A stretch of 34,551 nt of DNA. It comes from an uncultured Barnesiella sp. Its GTDB lineage: Bacteria > Bacteroidota > Bacteroidia > Bacteroidales > Barnesiellaceae_A. The notes beneath the pieces are model-generated. The model searched no databases. It saw only the letters and a list, made by a program, of their open reading frames with translations, and was not told where the DNA came from. How positions within the stretch are numbered: the stretch's first letter is position 1; each line of letters begins with the position of its first letter. The stretch lies in NCBI GenBank assembly GCA_904502265.1, contig CAJGDT010000001.1, positions 1-34,551 on the forward strand, given 5' to 3'. A program made the translations under genes and the position numbers. Positions 1 through 7,417 of the stretch are shown here, in pieces.

Positions 1-12
1 GCCACAGCGATG

Positions 13-20
13 CAAAGATA
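13..20 (-). promoter_or_regulatory. Possible -7 element for a gene left of the window
   Basis: The minus strand reads TATCTTTG here, matching the Bacteroidetes -7 consensus TAnnTTTG. It points out of the window to the left, where its gene would lie. A convincing -33 element at 19-21 bp spacing is not obvious, so confidence is limited. The rest of positions 1-96 holds only a short weak hairpin (GCCT/AGGC at 77-89) downstream of the first gene. Confidence 0.35.
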
Positions 21-96
21 CAATTTAATATCCAAAAAAACTAAAGAATTTCTTAAAAACACATTATAAATTACACGCCTATGCGAGGCTTATTCT

Positions 97-1107
97 CTAT
101 GGTGCTGATATAGTGCTTGAATGGGGTTGTTCATTTTTTGTTTTTTCTTTTAAATGGTCGAAGTTGCATTGGCTGACAATGAGTATGCCGAATGTTATTC
201 GGTTGATGTCGCTGATGTTTCTTGGATCGTTTGTGTCGATAAATGTGTGTATGCAGGGGTGCTTCTCGATGAGTTTTAGGAGTGAAATCTCTGTCTCTAA
301 CAGCTCGTCAATGTCGGGCAAGGGTGTGCGATGAGCGATGTTATCGGGGGTGTTGTGTAGGAGTATCAGTAGTCGTGGTACTTGTGATAGTAGGGGGATG
401 GATGCGACAATGTGTTCTTTGCCATCGGGTGATAGGGAGGTGTAATAGCTCTCGCTGACCGGTGCTTGTGGTAGGTAGTCGAGTGATGAGTCGATAGTGC
501 CGTTGTCGTTGATGCATATGATGGCGCAGTGAAAGGGTGTGTTGTGATGCGAGTGATTTCTGTGGGATGTGTCGGTGGAGTGGTGTAGAGTGCAGTGTGA
601 ATGGGGTAGCTTGAGTGAGTACAGCGAAGCACTCTTTTCGGCGCTGCCAATGCTTAATATGGGGTGTATTGAGGTGGGGTGAATGTGGGCTGTTTGGAAG
701 AATGGGTGTTCTTCCCATTTGCTGTGTTTTTGGATGCTGTGAGGTGCAAAATATTGTTCGTTTGTTTGGTAGAAATTTACCTCTTTCCAGATGGGATTAT
801 TGGCATGTTTTTGTTGCCAAAAGTCTAATAATTTTCGCCCCATTTTTCCTCCCGGAAGAGCTAAGGAAAATCTCTTTTTGGGTCTATAAAGTTTGCTCTC
901 GATAATGACTTCGGGGCTGTTTATGGAAGAGCCTATTACTTGCTCGCGTGTAATGAATCGGGTTGATGCTATGTGCTTGAATAGCTGTTGTGTAATTCCT
1001 TCAAGAGCCTCTTCCAGATTGTGGTGTTCGTGTCGTTGATGCATGATGAAAATGTGTGTGGTTTTATGACTTTTTTGTCCTATAGTATAAATACATTTGT
1101 GGGGCAT
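97..1107 (-). CDS. Hypothetical His-rich protein
   Basis: I do not recognise this 336-residue protein. It has no signal peptide or membrane segment. The N-terminal third (about 22-130) has balanced composition, with stretches such as ESKLYRPKKRF and LPGGKMGRKLLDFW that look like a folded domain. The middle (about 140-195) is rich in His, Ser and Thr. The C-terminal part contains an acidic helix (PDIDELLETE) and a hydrophobic strand (ITFGILIVSQC). The ATG at 1107 has an A-rich upstream sequence, but an internal ATG at 1044 is also possible. The gene is alone on this strand and is preceded, 20 nt upstream, by the terminator-like hairpin of a structured leader or small RNA, so attenuation is possible. 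Other long open frames overlap parts of it, so its reality rests on the sensible composition of the N-terminal part. Confidence 0.5.
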   Translation of the reverse strand: MPHKCIYTIGQKSHKTTHIFIMHQRHEHHNLEEALEGITQQLFKHIASTRFITREQVIGSSINSPEVIIESKLYRPKKRFSLALPGGKMGRKLLDFWQQKHANNPIWKEVNFYQTNEQYFAPHSIQKHSKWEEHPFFQTAHIHPTSIHPILSIGSAEKSASLYSLKLPHSHCTLHHSTDTSHRNHSHHNTPFHCAIICINDNGTIDSSLDYLPQAPVSESYYTSLSPDGKEHIVASIPLLSQVPRLLILLHNTPDNIAHRTPLPDIDELLETEISLLKLIEKHPCIHTFIDTNDPRNISDINRITFGILIVSQCNFDHLKEKTKNEQPHSSTISAP

Positions 1108-1124
1108 TTTGTTCCATCTATTTT

Positions 1125-1175
1125 GCGAAAAAACACCGACTTTATATGCCTTGATTTCTACATATAAAGCCGGTG
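1125..1175 (-). terminator. Hairpin terminator ending the leader/small RNA
   Basis: The arms 1134-1148 and 1161-1175 pair over 15 positions. On the minus strand the only non-Watson-Crick pair is a G-U wobble; on the plus strand the same position is an A-C mismatch, so the hairpin fits minus-strand transcription better. It is followed in the minus direction by TTTTTT (1128-1133). A T run also flanks the other side, so it could work in both directions. Confidence 0.7.
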
Positions 1176-1297
1176 CTTTTTTACAATCATATAACCTAAT
1201 ATTTCAACTGCGTAATGTTGCGGTTTGTGCGTTTCCGCATCACTGCGTGTGCCGTTACAAACCGGGATAATTGCGAGAATAATCTTGTCAATTATCA
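1126..1297 (-). ncRNA. Structured small RNA or leader RNA, unassigned
   Basis: A transcript of about 170 nt is implied by a good Bacteroidetes promoter (-7 at 1303-1310) and a hairpin terminator (1134-1175). Between them lie three paired elements, read on the minus strand. GATAATTG (1289-1296) pairs perfectly with CAATTATC (1266-1273). CGGTTTGT (1257-1264) pairs perfectly with ACAAACCG (1221-1228) and encloses a small CGCA/TGCG hairpin. CAAC (1217-1220) pairs with GTTG (1205-1208). This stacked order argues for an RNA gene or a riboswitch/attenuator. The 336-residue gene begins 20 nt beyond the terminator, so a cis-regulatory role is as likely as a free small RNA. Published Bacteroidales RNAs of this size exist (for example the Bacteroidales-1 motif), but I cannot assign it by eye. 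Confidence 0.6.
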
Positions 1298-1302
1298 CAT
1301 TG

Positions 1303-1334
1303 CAAAGATAGGTGTGTTTGGACTATGTGTACAA
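1303..1334 (-). promoter_or_regulatory. Promoter of the 1.13-1.30 kb RNA
   Basis: The minus strand carries TTG (1332-1334), 21 bp, then TATCTTTG (1303-1310), an almost ideal Bacteroidetes sigma-ABfr promoter. The predicted start of transcription is near 1295-1298. The remaining sequence from 1335 to about 1490, between this promoter and that of purH, shows no feature I can support. Confidence 0.65.
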
Positions 1335-1496
1335 TAGCTTGATGTAGTGATTTTGATAAGAGTCCTTACCAATAAATGATTAGTGAGGGTGAAAATACGG
1401 CAATTTACACTTGAGCCTTTTGCTTGTTTTTGTAATGTGTTGATATTTATGGAGATTGCGTGCCTGATAAATTGTTGAAAAATTCTTCTATTATTA

Positions 1497-1529
1497 TTGT
1501 GTAAAAGCTAATAAAAATTACTATTTTTG
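1497..1529 (+). promoter_or_regulatory. purH promoter
   Basis: TTG at 1497-1499 is followed after 22 bp by TATTTTTG (1522-1529), fitting the -33/-7 pattern. The purH ATG at 1556 lies about 20 nt after the expected start of transcription, leaving little room for a riboswitch. Confidence 0.55.
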
Positions 1530-1555
1530 CCGACACATAACGAAAAAATTAAGCA

Positions 1556-3079
1556 ATGACAACAGAGAAAAAAATAAAGACCGCGTTAGTGTCGGTTTTT
1601 CATAAAGATGGTCTTGATGACATTATCAAAATGTTGCATGCCGATGGCGTGGAGTTCCTCTCTACCGGCGGTACACAATCGTTTATAGAATCATTGGGTA
1701 TTCCCTGCAATGCAGTGGAAGACCTTACCGGTTATCCCTCAATATTGGGTGGTCGCGTAAAAACCTTGCACCCCAAAGTATTTGGCGGTATCCTTAATCG
1801 TCGCGACAATGAGACGGATGCAGCTCAGATTGCCGAGTATGAGATTCCCTCAATCGACTTGGTAATTGTCGATTTGTATCCTTTTGAGCAAACTGTTGCT
1901 TCGGGCGCTGAAGAGGCTGCGATTATCGAAAAGATTGATATAGGTGGTATCTCGCTTATCCGTGCTGCTGCCAAGAACTTCAACGATGTGGCAATTGTTG
2001 CATCGAAAGGTCAATATGGTATCTTGCTTGATATACTCAAACGCAATGGTGCTAAGACTACACTTGAAGATCGTCGTTTGTTGGCTCGTGAGGCTTTTGC
2101 TGTTTCGTCGGGTTATGATAGCGCTATCTTCAATTATTTCGATGGTGGCGAAGGTTCTACCTTCCGCGCTGCTGTTAATGGTAACAAAGCCTTGCGCTAT
2201 GGCGAGAATCCTCACCAAAAGGGCGCTTTCTATGGCGACTTCGACGCCATGTTTGAGCAACTTCACGGTAAAGAGATTTCGTACAACAACTTGCTTGATA
2301 TCGATGCCGCTGTATCGTTGATAGCCGAGTTTGACGAAACAACATTTGCGGTACTCAAGCACAATAACGCTTGTGGTATTGCATCGCGCGATACAATCCT
2401 CGATGCGTGGACAGCAGCACTCGAGTGCGACCCTGTGTCGGCTTTTGGTGGCGTGCTTATTGCCAACCGTCCTATTGACTTGGCTACTGCCGAGGAGGTA
2501 AACAAGATTTTCTTTGAAGTAATTATCGCTCCCGAATATGCTCCTGAGGCATTGGAAGTGTTGAAACAAAAGAAAAATCGTATTATCCTTGTTCAAAAGC
2601 AACCCAATACCACAACCAAGCAATATCGTTCGTTGTTGGGTGGCGTGTTGGTACAAGATCGCGACTTGCACACTGAGCAACCCGAAGAGTTGCGTCAAGC
2701 AACCGAGCGCGCTGTTGATGCCGACCGTATTGCCGACTTGCTCTTTGCCAACAAGATTGTGAAGCATAGCAAATCGAACGCTATTGTGCTTGCCAAAAAT
2801 CGTCAACTCTGTGCCAGTGGTGTAGGTCAAACATCTCGCGTTGATGCATTGCGCCAAGCTATCGAGAAGGCTCATTCGTTCAACTTCGACCTCAATGGCG
2901 CAGTGATGGCTTCTGATGCATTCTTCCCCTTCCCCGACTGCGTAGAGATTGCGCACAAGGCCGGTGTTGATGCTGTGATACAGCCTGGTGGTTCAGTACG
3001 TGACCAAGAGACTATTGACTATTGCAATGCTAATAACATCGCGATGGTAATGACCGGTATTCGTCATTTTAAACATTGA
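1556..3079 (+). CDS. purH: Bifunctional AICAR transformylase / IMP cyclohydrolase
   Basis: PurH performs the last two steps of IMP synthesis in the cytoplasm: formyl transfer from 10-formyl-THF to AICAR, then ring closure. At 507 residues it is close to full family length. The N-terminal IMP cyclohydrolase domain (about 1-190) shows LSTGGT near residue 35 and GGRVKTLHPKVFGGIL at 65-80. The transformylase domain shows RYGENPHQKGAFY near 214 and the catalytic Lys-His pair in KHNNACG (268-274). The C-terminus carries SDAFFPFPDCVE and QPGGSVRD, followed by MVMTGIRHFKH. The ATG follows a good promoter. mreB starts 25 nt after the stop, so purH probably leads a transcript that includes the cell-shape genes. 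Confidence 0.97.
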   Translation: MTTEKKIKTALVSVFHKDGLDDIIKMLHADGVEFLSTGGTQSFIESLGIPCNAVEDLTGYPSILGGRVKTLHPKVFGGILNRRDNETDAAQIAEYEIPSIDLVIVDLYPFEQTVASGAEEAAIIEKIDIGGISLIRAAAKNFNDVAIVASKGQYGILLDILKRNGAKTTLEDRRLLAREAFAVSSGYDSAIFNYFDGGEGSTFRAAVNGNKALRYGENPHQKGAFYGDFDAMFEQLHGKEISYNNLLDIDAAVSLIAEFDETTFAVLKHNNACGIASRDTILDAWTAALECDPVSAFGGVLIANRPIDLATAEEVNKIFFEVIIAPEYAPEALEVLKQKKNRIILVQKQPNTTTKQYRSLLGGVLVQDRDLHTEQPEELRQATERAVDADRIADLLFANKIVKHSKSNAIVLAKNRQLCASGVGQTSRVDALRQAIEKAHSFNFDLNGAVMASDAFFPFPDCVEIAHKAGVDAVIQPGGSVRDQETIDYCNANNIAMVMTGIRHFKH

Positions 3080-3104
3080 AAACTAACTTTTAAAACAAAA
3101 CAGA

Positions 3105-4124
3105 ATGGGACTTTTCTCATTGACACAAGAAATAGCTGTCGACCTTGGAACTGCCAATACCATTATCATCCATGATGGTAAGATAGTGGTAGATGAGCCC
3201 TCGGTTGTGGCACTTGAGAAGAAGACTGAGAAACTCGTAGCAGTGGGTGAGAAGGCTCGCCAAATGCACGAAAAAACAGCACCTCATATTACAACTATCC
3301 GTCCTTTGCGTGATGGCGTTATTGCCGACTTCTATGCTGCCGAGCAAATGATACGCGGTATGGTGAAGATGGTAAATCCTCAACGTCGTTGGTTTACTCC
3401 CTCGTTGCGCATGGTTGTATGTATACCTTCGGGTAGTACCGAGGTAGAGATACGTGCGGTGCGTGACTCGGCCGAGCATGCCGGTGGTCGTGATGTGTAT
3501 ATGATATATGAGCCCATGGCAGCTGCTATCGGTATTGGTATAGACGTTACGGCTCCCGAGGGTAACATGATTGTGGATATAGGTGGTGGTAGCACCGAGA
3601 TTGCTGTAATCTCATTGGGTGGTATCGTTTCTAACAAGTCTATCCGTATAGCCGGTGACGACCTTACTGCCGATATTCAGGAGTATATGCGTCGTCAGCA
3701 TAATGTGCGTATTGGTGAACGTACTGCCGAGTTGATCAAGATTAATGTAGGTTCGGCACTTACCGAGTTGGCTGATCCCCCAGAAGATTATATTGTGCAT
3801 GGTCCTAACCAAATGACCGCATTGCCTATGGAGATACCCGTATCGTACCAAGAGGTGTCGCACTGTATTGAGAAATCTATCTCAAAAATTGAGGCTGCAG
3901 TGCTCAGCGCCTTGGAGCAAACTCCTCCTGAGTTGTATGCCGACTTGGTGCGTAATGGTATATATTTGGCAGGTGGTGGCGCATTGTTGCGCGGTCTTGA
4001 CAAACGTTTGACTGACAAGATTGGTATTACCTTCCATATTGCCGATGATCCTTTGCACGCTGTTGCAAAAGGTACCGGTGTGGCATTGAAAAATATCGAT
4101 GAATTTAACTTCTTGATTCGATAA
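3105..4124 (+). CDS. mreB: Rod-shape actin homologue MreB
   Basis: MreB is the bacterial actin that polymerises along the inner membrane and guides the elongation machinery. The 339-residue length is typical. It has the actin-fold nucleotide motifs: phosphate-1 VDLGTANT (12-19), phosphate-2 DIGGGSTE (158-165) and the adenosine motif LAGGGALLRG near 288. The N-terminal MGLFSLTQEI is the usual short membrane-targeting region. It is the first of five cell-shape genes (mreB, mreC, mreD, mrdA, rodA) in the standard order. An 86-nt gap containing a strong hairpin separates it from mreC, the only sizeable gap in the operon. Confidence 0.97.
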   Translation: MGLFSLTQEIAVDLGTANTIIIHDGKIVVDEPSVVALEKKTEKLVAVGEKARQMHEKTAPHITTIRPLRDGVIADFYAAEQMIRGMVKMVNPQRRWFTPSLRMVVCIPSGSTEVEIRAVRDSAEHAGGRDVYMIYEPMAAAIGIGIDVTAPEGNMIVDIGGGSTEIAVISLGGIVSNKSIRIAGDDLTADIQEYMRRQHNVRIGERTAELIKINVGSALTELADPPEDYIVHGPNQMTALPMEIPVSYQEVSHCIEKSISKIEAAVLSALEQTPPELYADLVRNGIYLAGGGALLRGLDKRLTDKIGITFHIADDPLHAVAKGTGVALKNIDEFNFLIR

Positions 4125-4142
4125 TAAGCAGAGCTAATATTA

Positions 4143-4190
4143 CCCCGAGTTACACACTTCGCATGTGAAGTTGTGTAACTCGTTGCGGTA
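4143..4190 (+). other. Intercistronic hairpin between mreB and mreC
   Basis: GAGTTACACACTTC (4147-4160) pairs with GAAGTTGTGTAACTC (4167-4181) with a single bulged A and a six-base loop, GCATGT. Weak flanking pairs extend the stem. The sequence after it (GTTGCGGTAAAATAAAG) has no T run, so a classic intrinsic terminator is unlikely. An mRNA processing or stability element that sets different MreB and MreC levels is an inference. Confidence 0.65.
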
Positions 4191-4210
4191 AAATAAAGAA
4201 CGACTACTCG

Positions 4211-5056
4211 ATGCGCAATCTTATAGACTTTCTTATCAAACATCACGCTTGGATATTTTTTATATTCTACGTAGTGTTGAGTTGTACATTGCTTTTTTCG
4301 TCAAATCCTTACCAGCGAAGCGTATTTTTCGGCTCGTCAAATAGAGTCGTATCGCAAGTGTACGAAATGACCGATGCGGTATCGGGCTACTTCGGGCTTC
4401 GTAAAGCCAATGAGGAGTTGTTGATGCAAAATGGTGAGTTGGCTATGGAAAACTTGCAGTTGCGCCGTCAATTGCAACGATACAGCTATGCGGCCGCTGC
4501 CGATTCGCTTGCACAAAGCGACCCCATGTTGCAACAGTATGACTTTGTTTTGGCTCGAGTTATCAATAATAGCGTGAGCCATCTGGAGAATTATATAACG
4601 CTCGATAAAGGTCGTGCCGATGGAGTGGAACCCGAAATGGCCGTGGTGGACCATCGTGGTATTGTGGGTATTGTCAATGTTGTTAATGAGCATAGTTCGG
4701 TAGCAATATCGGTGCTCAATACCAAATTGCATGTGAGTTGCAAGGTGAAAGGAACCGATTGTTTCGGATCGTTGGTGTGGGATGGTCGCAGTGCCGCCTA
4801 TGCTGTGCTTGAGGAGATGCCTCGCCACGTTGAGTTTGTACCAGGTGATACGATTGTTACAAGTGGTTTCTCGGCAGTATTTCCCGATGGCGTAATGGTG
4901 GGCACAATACATGACTATGCCAAGCAGAAGGATGACAATTTCTATGCTATGCAAGTCAAACTTTCAACTGACTTTACCCAGCTGGGTGTAGTACGTGTTA
5001 TTCGCAATCACACACAAGACCAACAGCAATTGTTGGAGAAGGAGGCTCGTAAATGA
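4211..5056 (+). CDS. mreC: Rod-shape-determining protein MreC
   Basis: MreC is the periplasmic scaffold of the elongasome, linking MreB and MreD to PBP2. The 281-residue protein has one N-terminal membrane segment (about 13-30), a coiled coil (about 65-95, with LLMQNGELAMENLQLRRQL) and then the MreC beta domain. That domain includes NYITLDKGRADGVEPEMAVV and GIVGIVNVVNEHSSVAISVL, features typical of the family. The stop overlaps the mreD start by 4 nt, indicating translational coupling. Confidence 0.95.
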   Translation: MRNLIDFLIKHHAWIFFIFYVVLSCTLLFSSNPYQRSVFFGSSNRVVSQVYEMTDAVSGYFGLRKANEELLMQNGELAMENLQLRRQLQRYSYAAAADSLAQSDPMLQQYDFVLARVINNSVSHLENYITLDKGRADGVEPEMAVVDHRGIVGIVNVVNEHSSVAISVLNTKLHVSCKVKGTDCFGSLVWDGRSAAYAVLEEMPRHVEFVPGDTIVTSGFSAVFPDGVMVGTIHDYAKQKDDNFYAMQVKLSTDFTQLGVVRVIRNHTQDQQQLLEKEARK

Positions 5057-5571
5057 ATATTAATCTGTTGCGCGAAATAGGTATAGCGCTGATATTTGTA
5101 TTGTTGCAGGTATTGGTATTCAATCAGATACACCTCTTTGGTGTGGCTGTTCCTTTGGTGTTTATATATGTTATTTTTCGCATGCCGTTGTCTCTGTCTA
5201 CAGCGTGGTTGCTTACAGCCTCGTTTTTCTTGGGGTTGGTTGTAGACATTTTCAGTAATACGCCCGGCATGAATGCATTGGCTTGTACAATATTTGCCTT
5301 TTTGCGTCGACCTGGTTTATCGCTATACCTTCCCCATGGTAGCGATTACGTGGCCGAAGTACCATCGATACGAGGCTTTGGTATGTGGCTTTATGTGCGT
5401 TATTCGCTAACACTTTCATTGCTTTATTGTGTATTGTTGTTCTCAATAGAGTCGCTCTCGTTGTTCGACTTTCCCTATCTGCTCATGCGTATAGTGAGTA
5501 GCACACTGCTTACGTTTGTACTTATTCTTTGTATTGATAGCTTGAGTCAAGGTCGTGAGAAAAGATTATAA
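5053..5571 (+). CDS. mreD: Rod-shape-determining protein MreD
   Basis: MreD is an integral membrane partner of MreC. The 172-residue product is hydrophobic throughout, with about five predicted membrane segments. It contains GLVVDIFSNTPGMNALACTI, a variant of the conserved MreD region with Asp after a helix and a Pro-Gly turn. Family sequence conservation is low, so the assignment relies partly on position between mreC and mrdA. The start overlaps mreC by 4 nt and the end overlaps mrdA by 17 nt. Confidence 0.92.
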   Translation: MNINLLREIGIALIFVLLQVLVFNQIHLFGVAVPLVFIYVIFRMPLSLSTAWLLTASFFLGLVVDIFSNTPGMNALACTIFAFLRRPGLSLYLPHGSDYVAEVPSIRGFGMWLYVRYSLTLSLLYCVLLFSIESLSLFDFPYLLMRIVSSTLLTFVLILCIDSLSQGREKRL

Positions 5572-7417
5572 TCTTGAAAAGAGAAAGTATGTTATTGCTA
5601 CAGCCGTTGTTGCGATTGTGGTAATCTATATTGTGCGCCTATTCTCGTTGCAAGTAGGTGATAATGACTATAAACGATTTGCCGATAGTAATGCATTTCA
5701 GCGAAAAGTGCTTTATCCGTCGCGTGGCTTTGTGTATGACCGCAATGGCGAGCTGTTGGTTTATAATCAGCCGGCCTATGATGTGATGATGATACCGCGC
5801 GAGATGCGTTCGCTCGATACGCTTGATTTTTGTAATACGTTGGGTATCGATCTTGAGCAGTTCAATCGTTATATTGCTGATATGAAGGATCGTCGCAAGA
5901 ATCCCGGCTACTCAACTTATACACCACAGGTTTTCATGACGCAACTTTCGGCTCGCGATTATGGTCGACTGCAGGAAAAGTTGTATCGTTACCCCGGTGT
6001 GTATATCCAAAACCGTGTGCTTCGTGAGTATAGTCGTCCTATTGCGGCCAATGTATTGGGTAACATTCGCGAGGTATCACCGTCGGATATAGAGCGCGAC
6101 GATTACTATCGTCGAGGTGACTACACTGGCGACCTGGGTGTGGAGAAGTCGTTTGAGGATGTATTGCGTGGAGTAAAAGGCGAGGAGATACTTTTGCGAG
6201 ATGCTCATGGACGCATCAAGGGTAAGTATGAAGATGGTAAATACGATGTTCAGCCTATATCGGGCCGTAATATAACGCTGTCGATAGATGCCGATTTGCA
6301 GGCTTATGGCGAGAAACTGATGCAAGGCAAGACGGGTGCGATTGTGGCTATAGAACCCTCGACAGGCGAGATATTGGCGCTTGTGTCGAGTCCTACCTAC
6401 GACCCCTCTATCCTGGTGGGTCGTGAACGTGGAAAAAATTATGCGCGCCTTACTCGTGATCCGGGCAATCCCCTTTACGACCGTGCTATTATGGCGGTTT
6501 ATCCTCCGGGTTCAACATTTAAGCCTACTCAGGGACTTATCTTCCTTGAGGAGGGTATAATCACGCCCAATACCAATTATCCCTGTACCGGTGGTTTTGT
6601 TGTAGGAGGTTTGCGAGTAGGTTGTCACGCGCATGCCGCACCCCTGCCGCTGATACCTTCGTTGGCCACATCGTGCAATGCATATTACTGTTACGGATTG
6701 CGCTCGATGCTCGATAACCGCAGCCTTTATGAGAGTACATCCGAGGCTTTCGAGATATGGAAGAACCACTTGGTGTCGATGGGCTATGGTTACAAATTGG
6801 GTATTGACCTTCCCGGTGAGAAGCGTGGTTTCTTGCCTAATAGTGCCTATTACGACAAGTTCTATGGTAAGAATCGATGGAAGGCTCTCACCATTATATC
6901 TATTGCGATAGGTCAGGGTGAGATATTGGCTACCCCATTGCAAATAGCCAACCTCGCTGCTACGGTGGCTAATCGGGGTTATTTCTACACGCCTCACGTT
7001 GTGAAGGCTATACAAGATAGTGTAATTGATACGACTTATACTGTACGTCGCTATCCTTCGATCGATGCCAATCATTATGATGCTATTGTAGAGGGTATGC
7101 GTATGGCTGTTACCGATGGAACCTGTCGCACGGCCAATCTTAAAGATATAGAGGTGTGTGGAAAGACCGGTACGGCGCAAAATCCCCATGGTCGCGACCA
7201 CTCGGCATTTATGGGATTTGCTCCGATGAATAATCCTCAAATAGCCATAGCCGTATATGTCGAAAATGCCGGATTTGGTGCAACCTATGGTGTTCCTATT
7301 GGTAGCTTGATGATGGAGTACTACCTCAAGGGTGAGATAACCGACCCGGCTCGCAAAGATCTTGAACAAAGAATGTTTAACTCGAAAGTTGTAGGTAATA
7401 GTGGCAAGAAACGTTGA
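5555..7417 (+). CDS. mrdA: Penicillin-binding protein 2 (elongasome transpeptidase)
   Basis: PBP2 is the class B transpeptidase that cross-links new peptidoglycan during lateral wall growth, in complex with RodA. The 620-residue protein has an N-terminal membrane anchor (about 12-30), a dimerization/pedestal region (about 50-230) and a transpeptidase domain. The domain has all three active-site motifs: STFK (320-323, nucleophile Ser320), SCN (373-375) and KTGT (537-540). Translation starts at a GTG (5555) inside the end of mreD, because no suitable ATG is available in frame nearby. The next gene, rodA, also starts with GTG and also overlaps by 17 nt. Confidence 0.96.
   Translation: MRKDYNLEKRKYVIATAVVAIVVIYIVRLFSLQVGDNDYKRFADSNAFQRKVLYPSRGFVYDRNGELLVYNQPAYDVMMIPREMRSLDTLDFCNTLGIDLEQFNRYIADMKDRRKNPGYSTYTPQVFMTQLSARDYGRLQEKLYRYPGVYIQNRVLREYSRPIAANVLGNIREVSPSDIERDDYYRRGDYTGDLGVEKSFEDVLRGVKGEEILLRDAHGRIKGKYEDGKYDVQPISGRNITLSIDADLQAYGEKLMQGKTGAIVAIEPSTGEILALVSSPTYDPSILVGRERGKNYARLTRDPGNPLYDRAIMAVYPPGSTFKPTQGLIFLEEGIITPNTNYPCTGGFVVGGLRVGCHAHAAPLPLIPSLATSCNAYYCYGLRSMLDNRSLYESTSEAFEIWKNHLVSMGYGYKLGIDLPGEKRGFLPNSAYYDKFYGKNRWKALTIISIAIGQGEILATPLQIANLAATVANRGYFYTPHVVKAIQDSVIDTTYTVRRYPSIDANHYDAIVEGMRMAVTDGTCRTANLKDIEVCGKTGTAQNPHGRDHSAFMGFAPMNNPQIAIAVYVENAGFGATYGVPIGSLMMEYYLKGEITDPARKDLEQRMFNSKVVGNSGKKR

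Noticed and set aside
341..718. Open frames of 125 and 94 codons overlapping the His-rich gene
   Set aside because: They are alternative frames over the same low-complexity stretch, dominated by Thr, His and Pro, with no start context or family features.
1850..2956. Long open frame (368 codons) on the minus strand within purH
   Set aside because: It is antisense to a clear purH, has no family features and an odd composition rich in Cys, Ile and Arg. It is a by-product of purH codon use.
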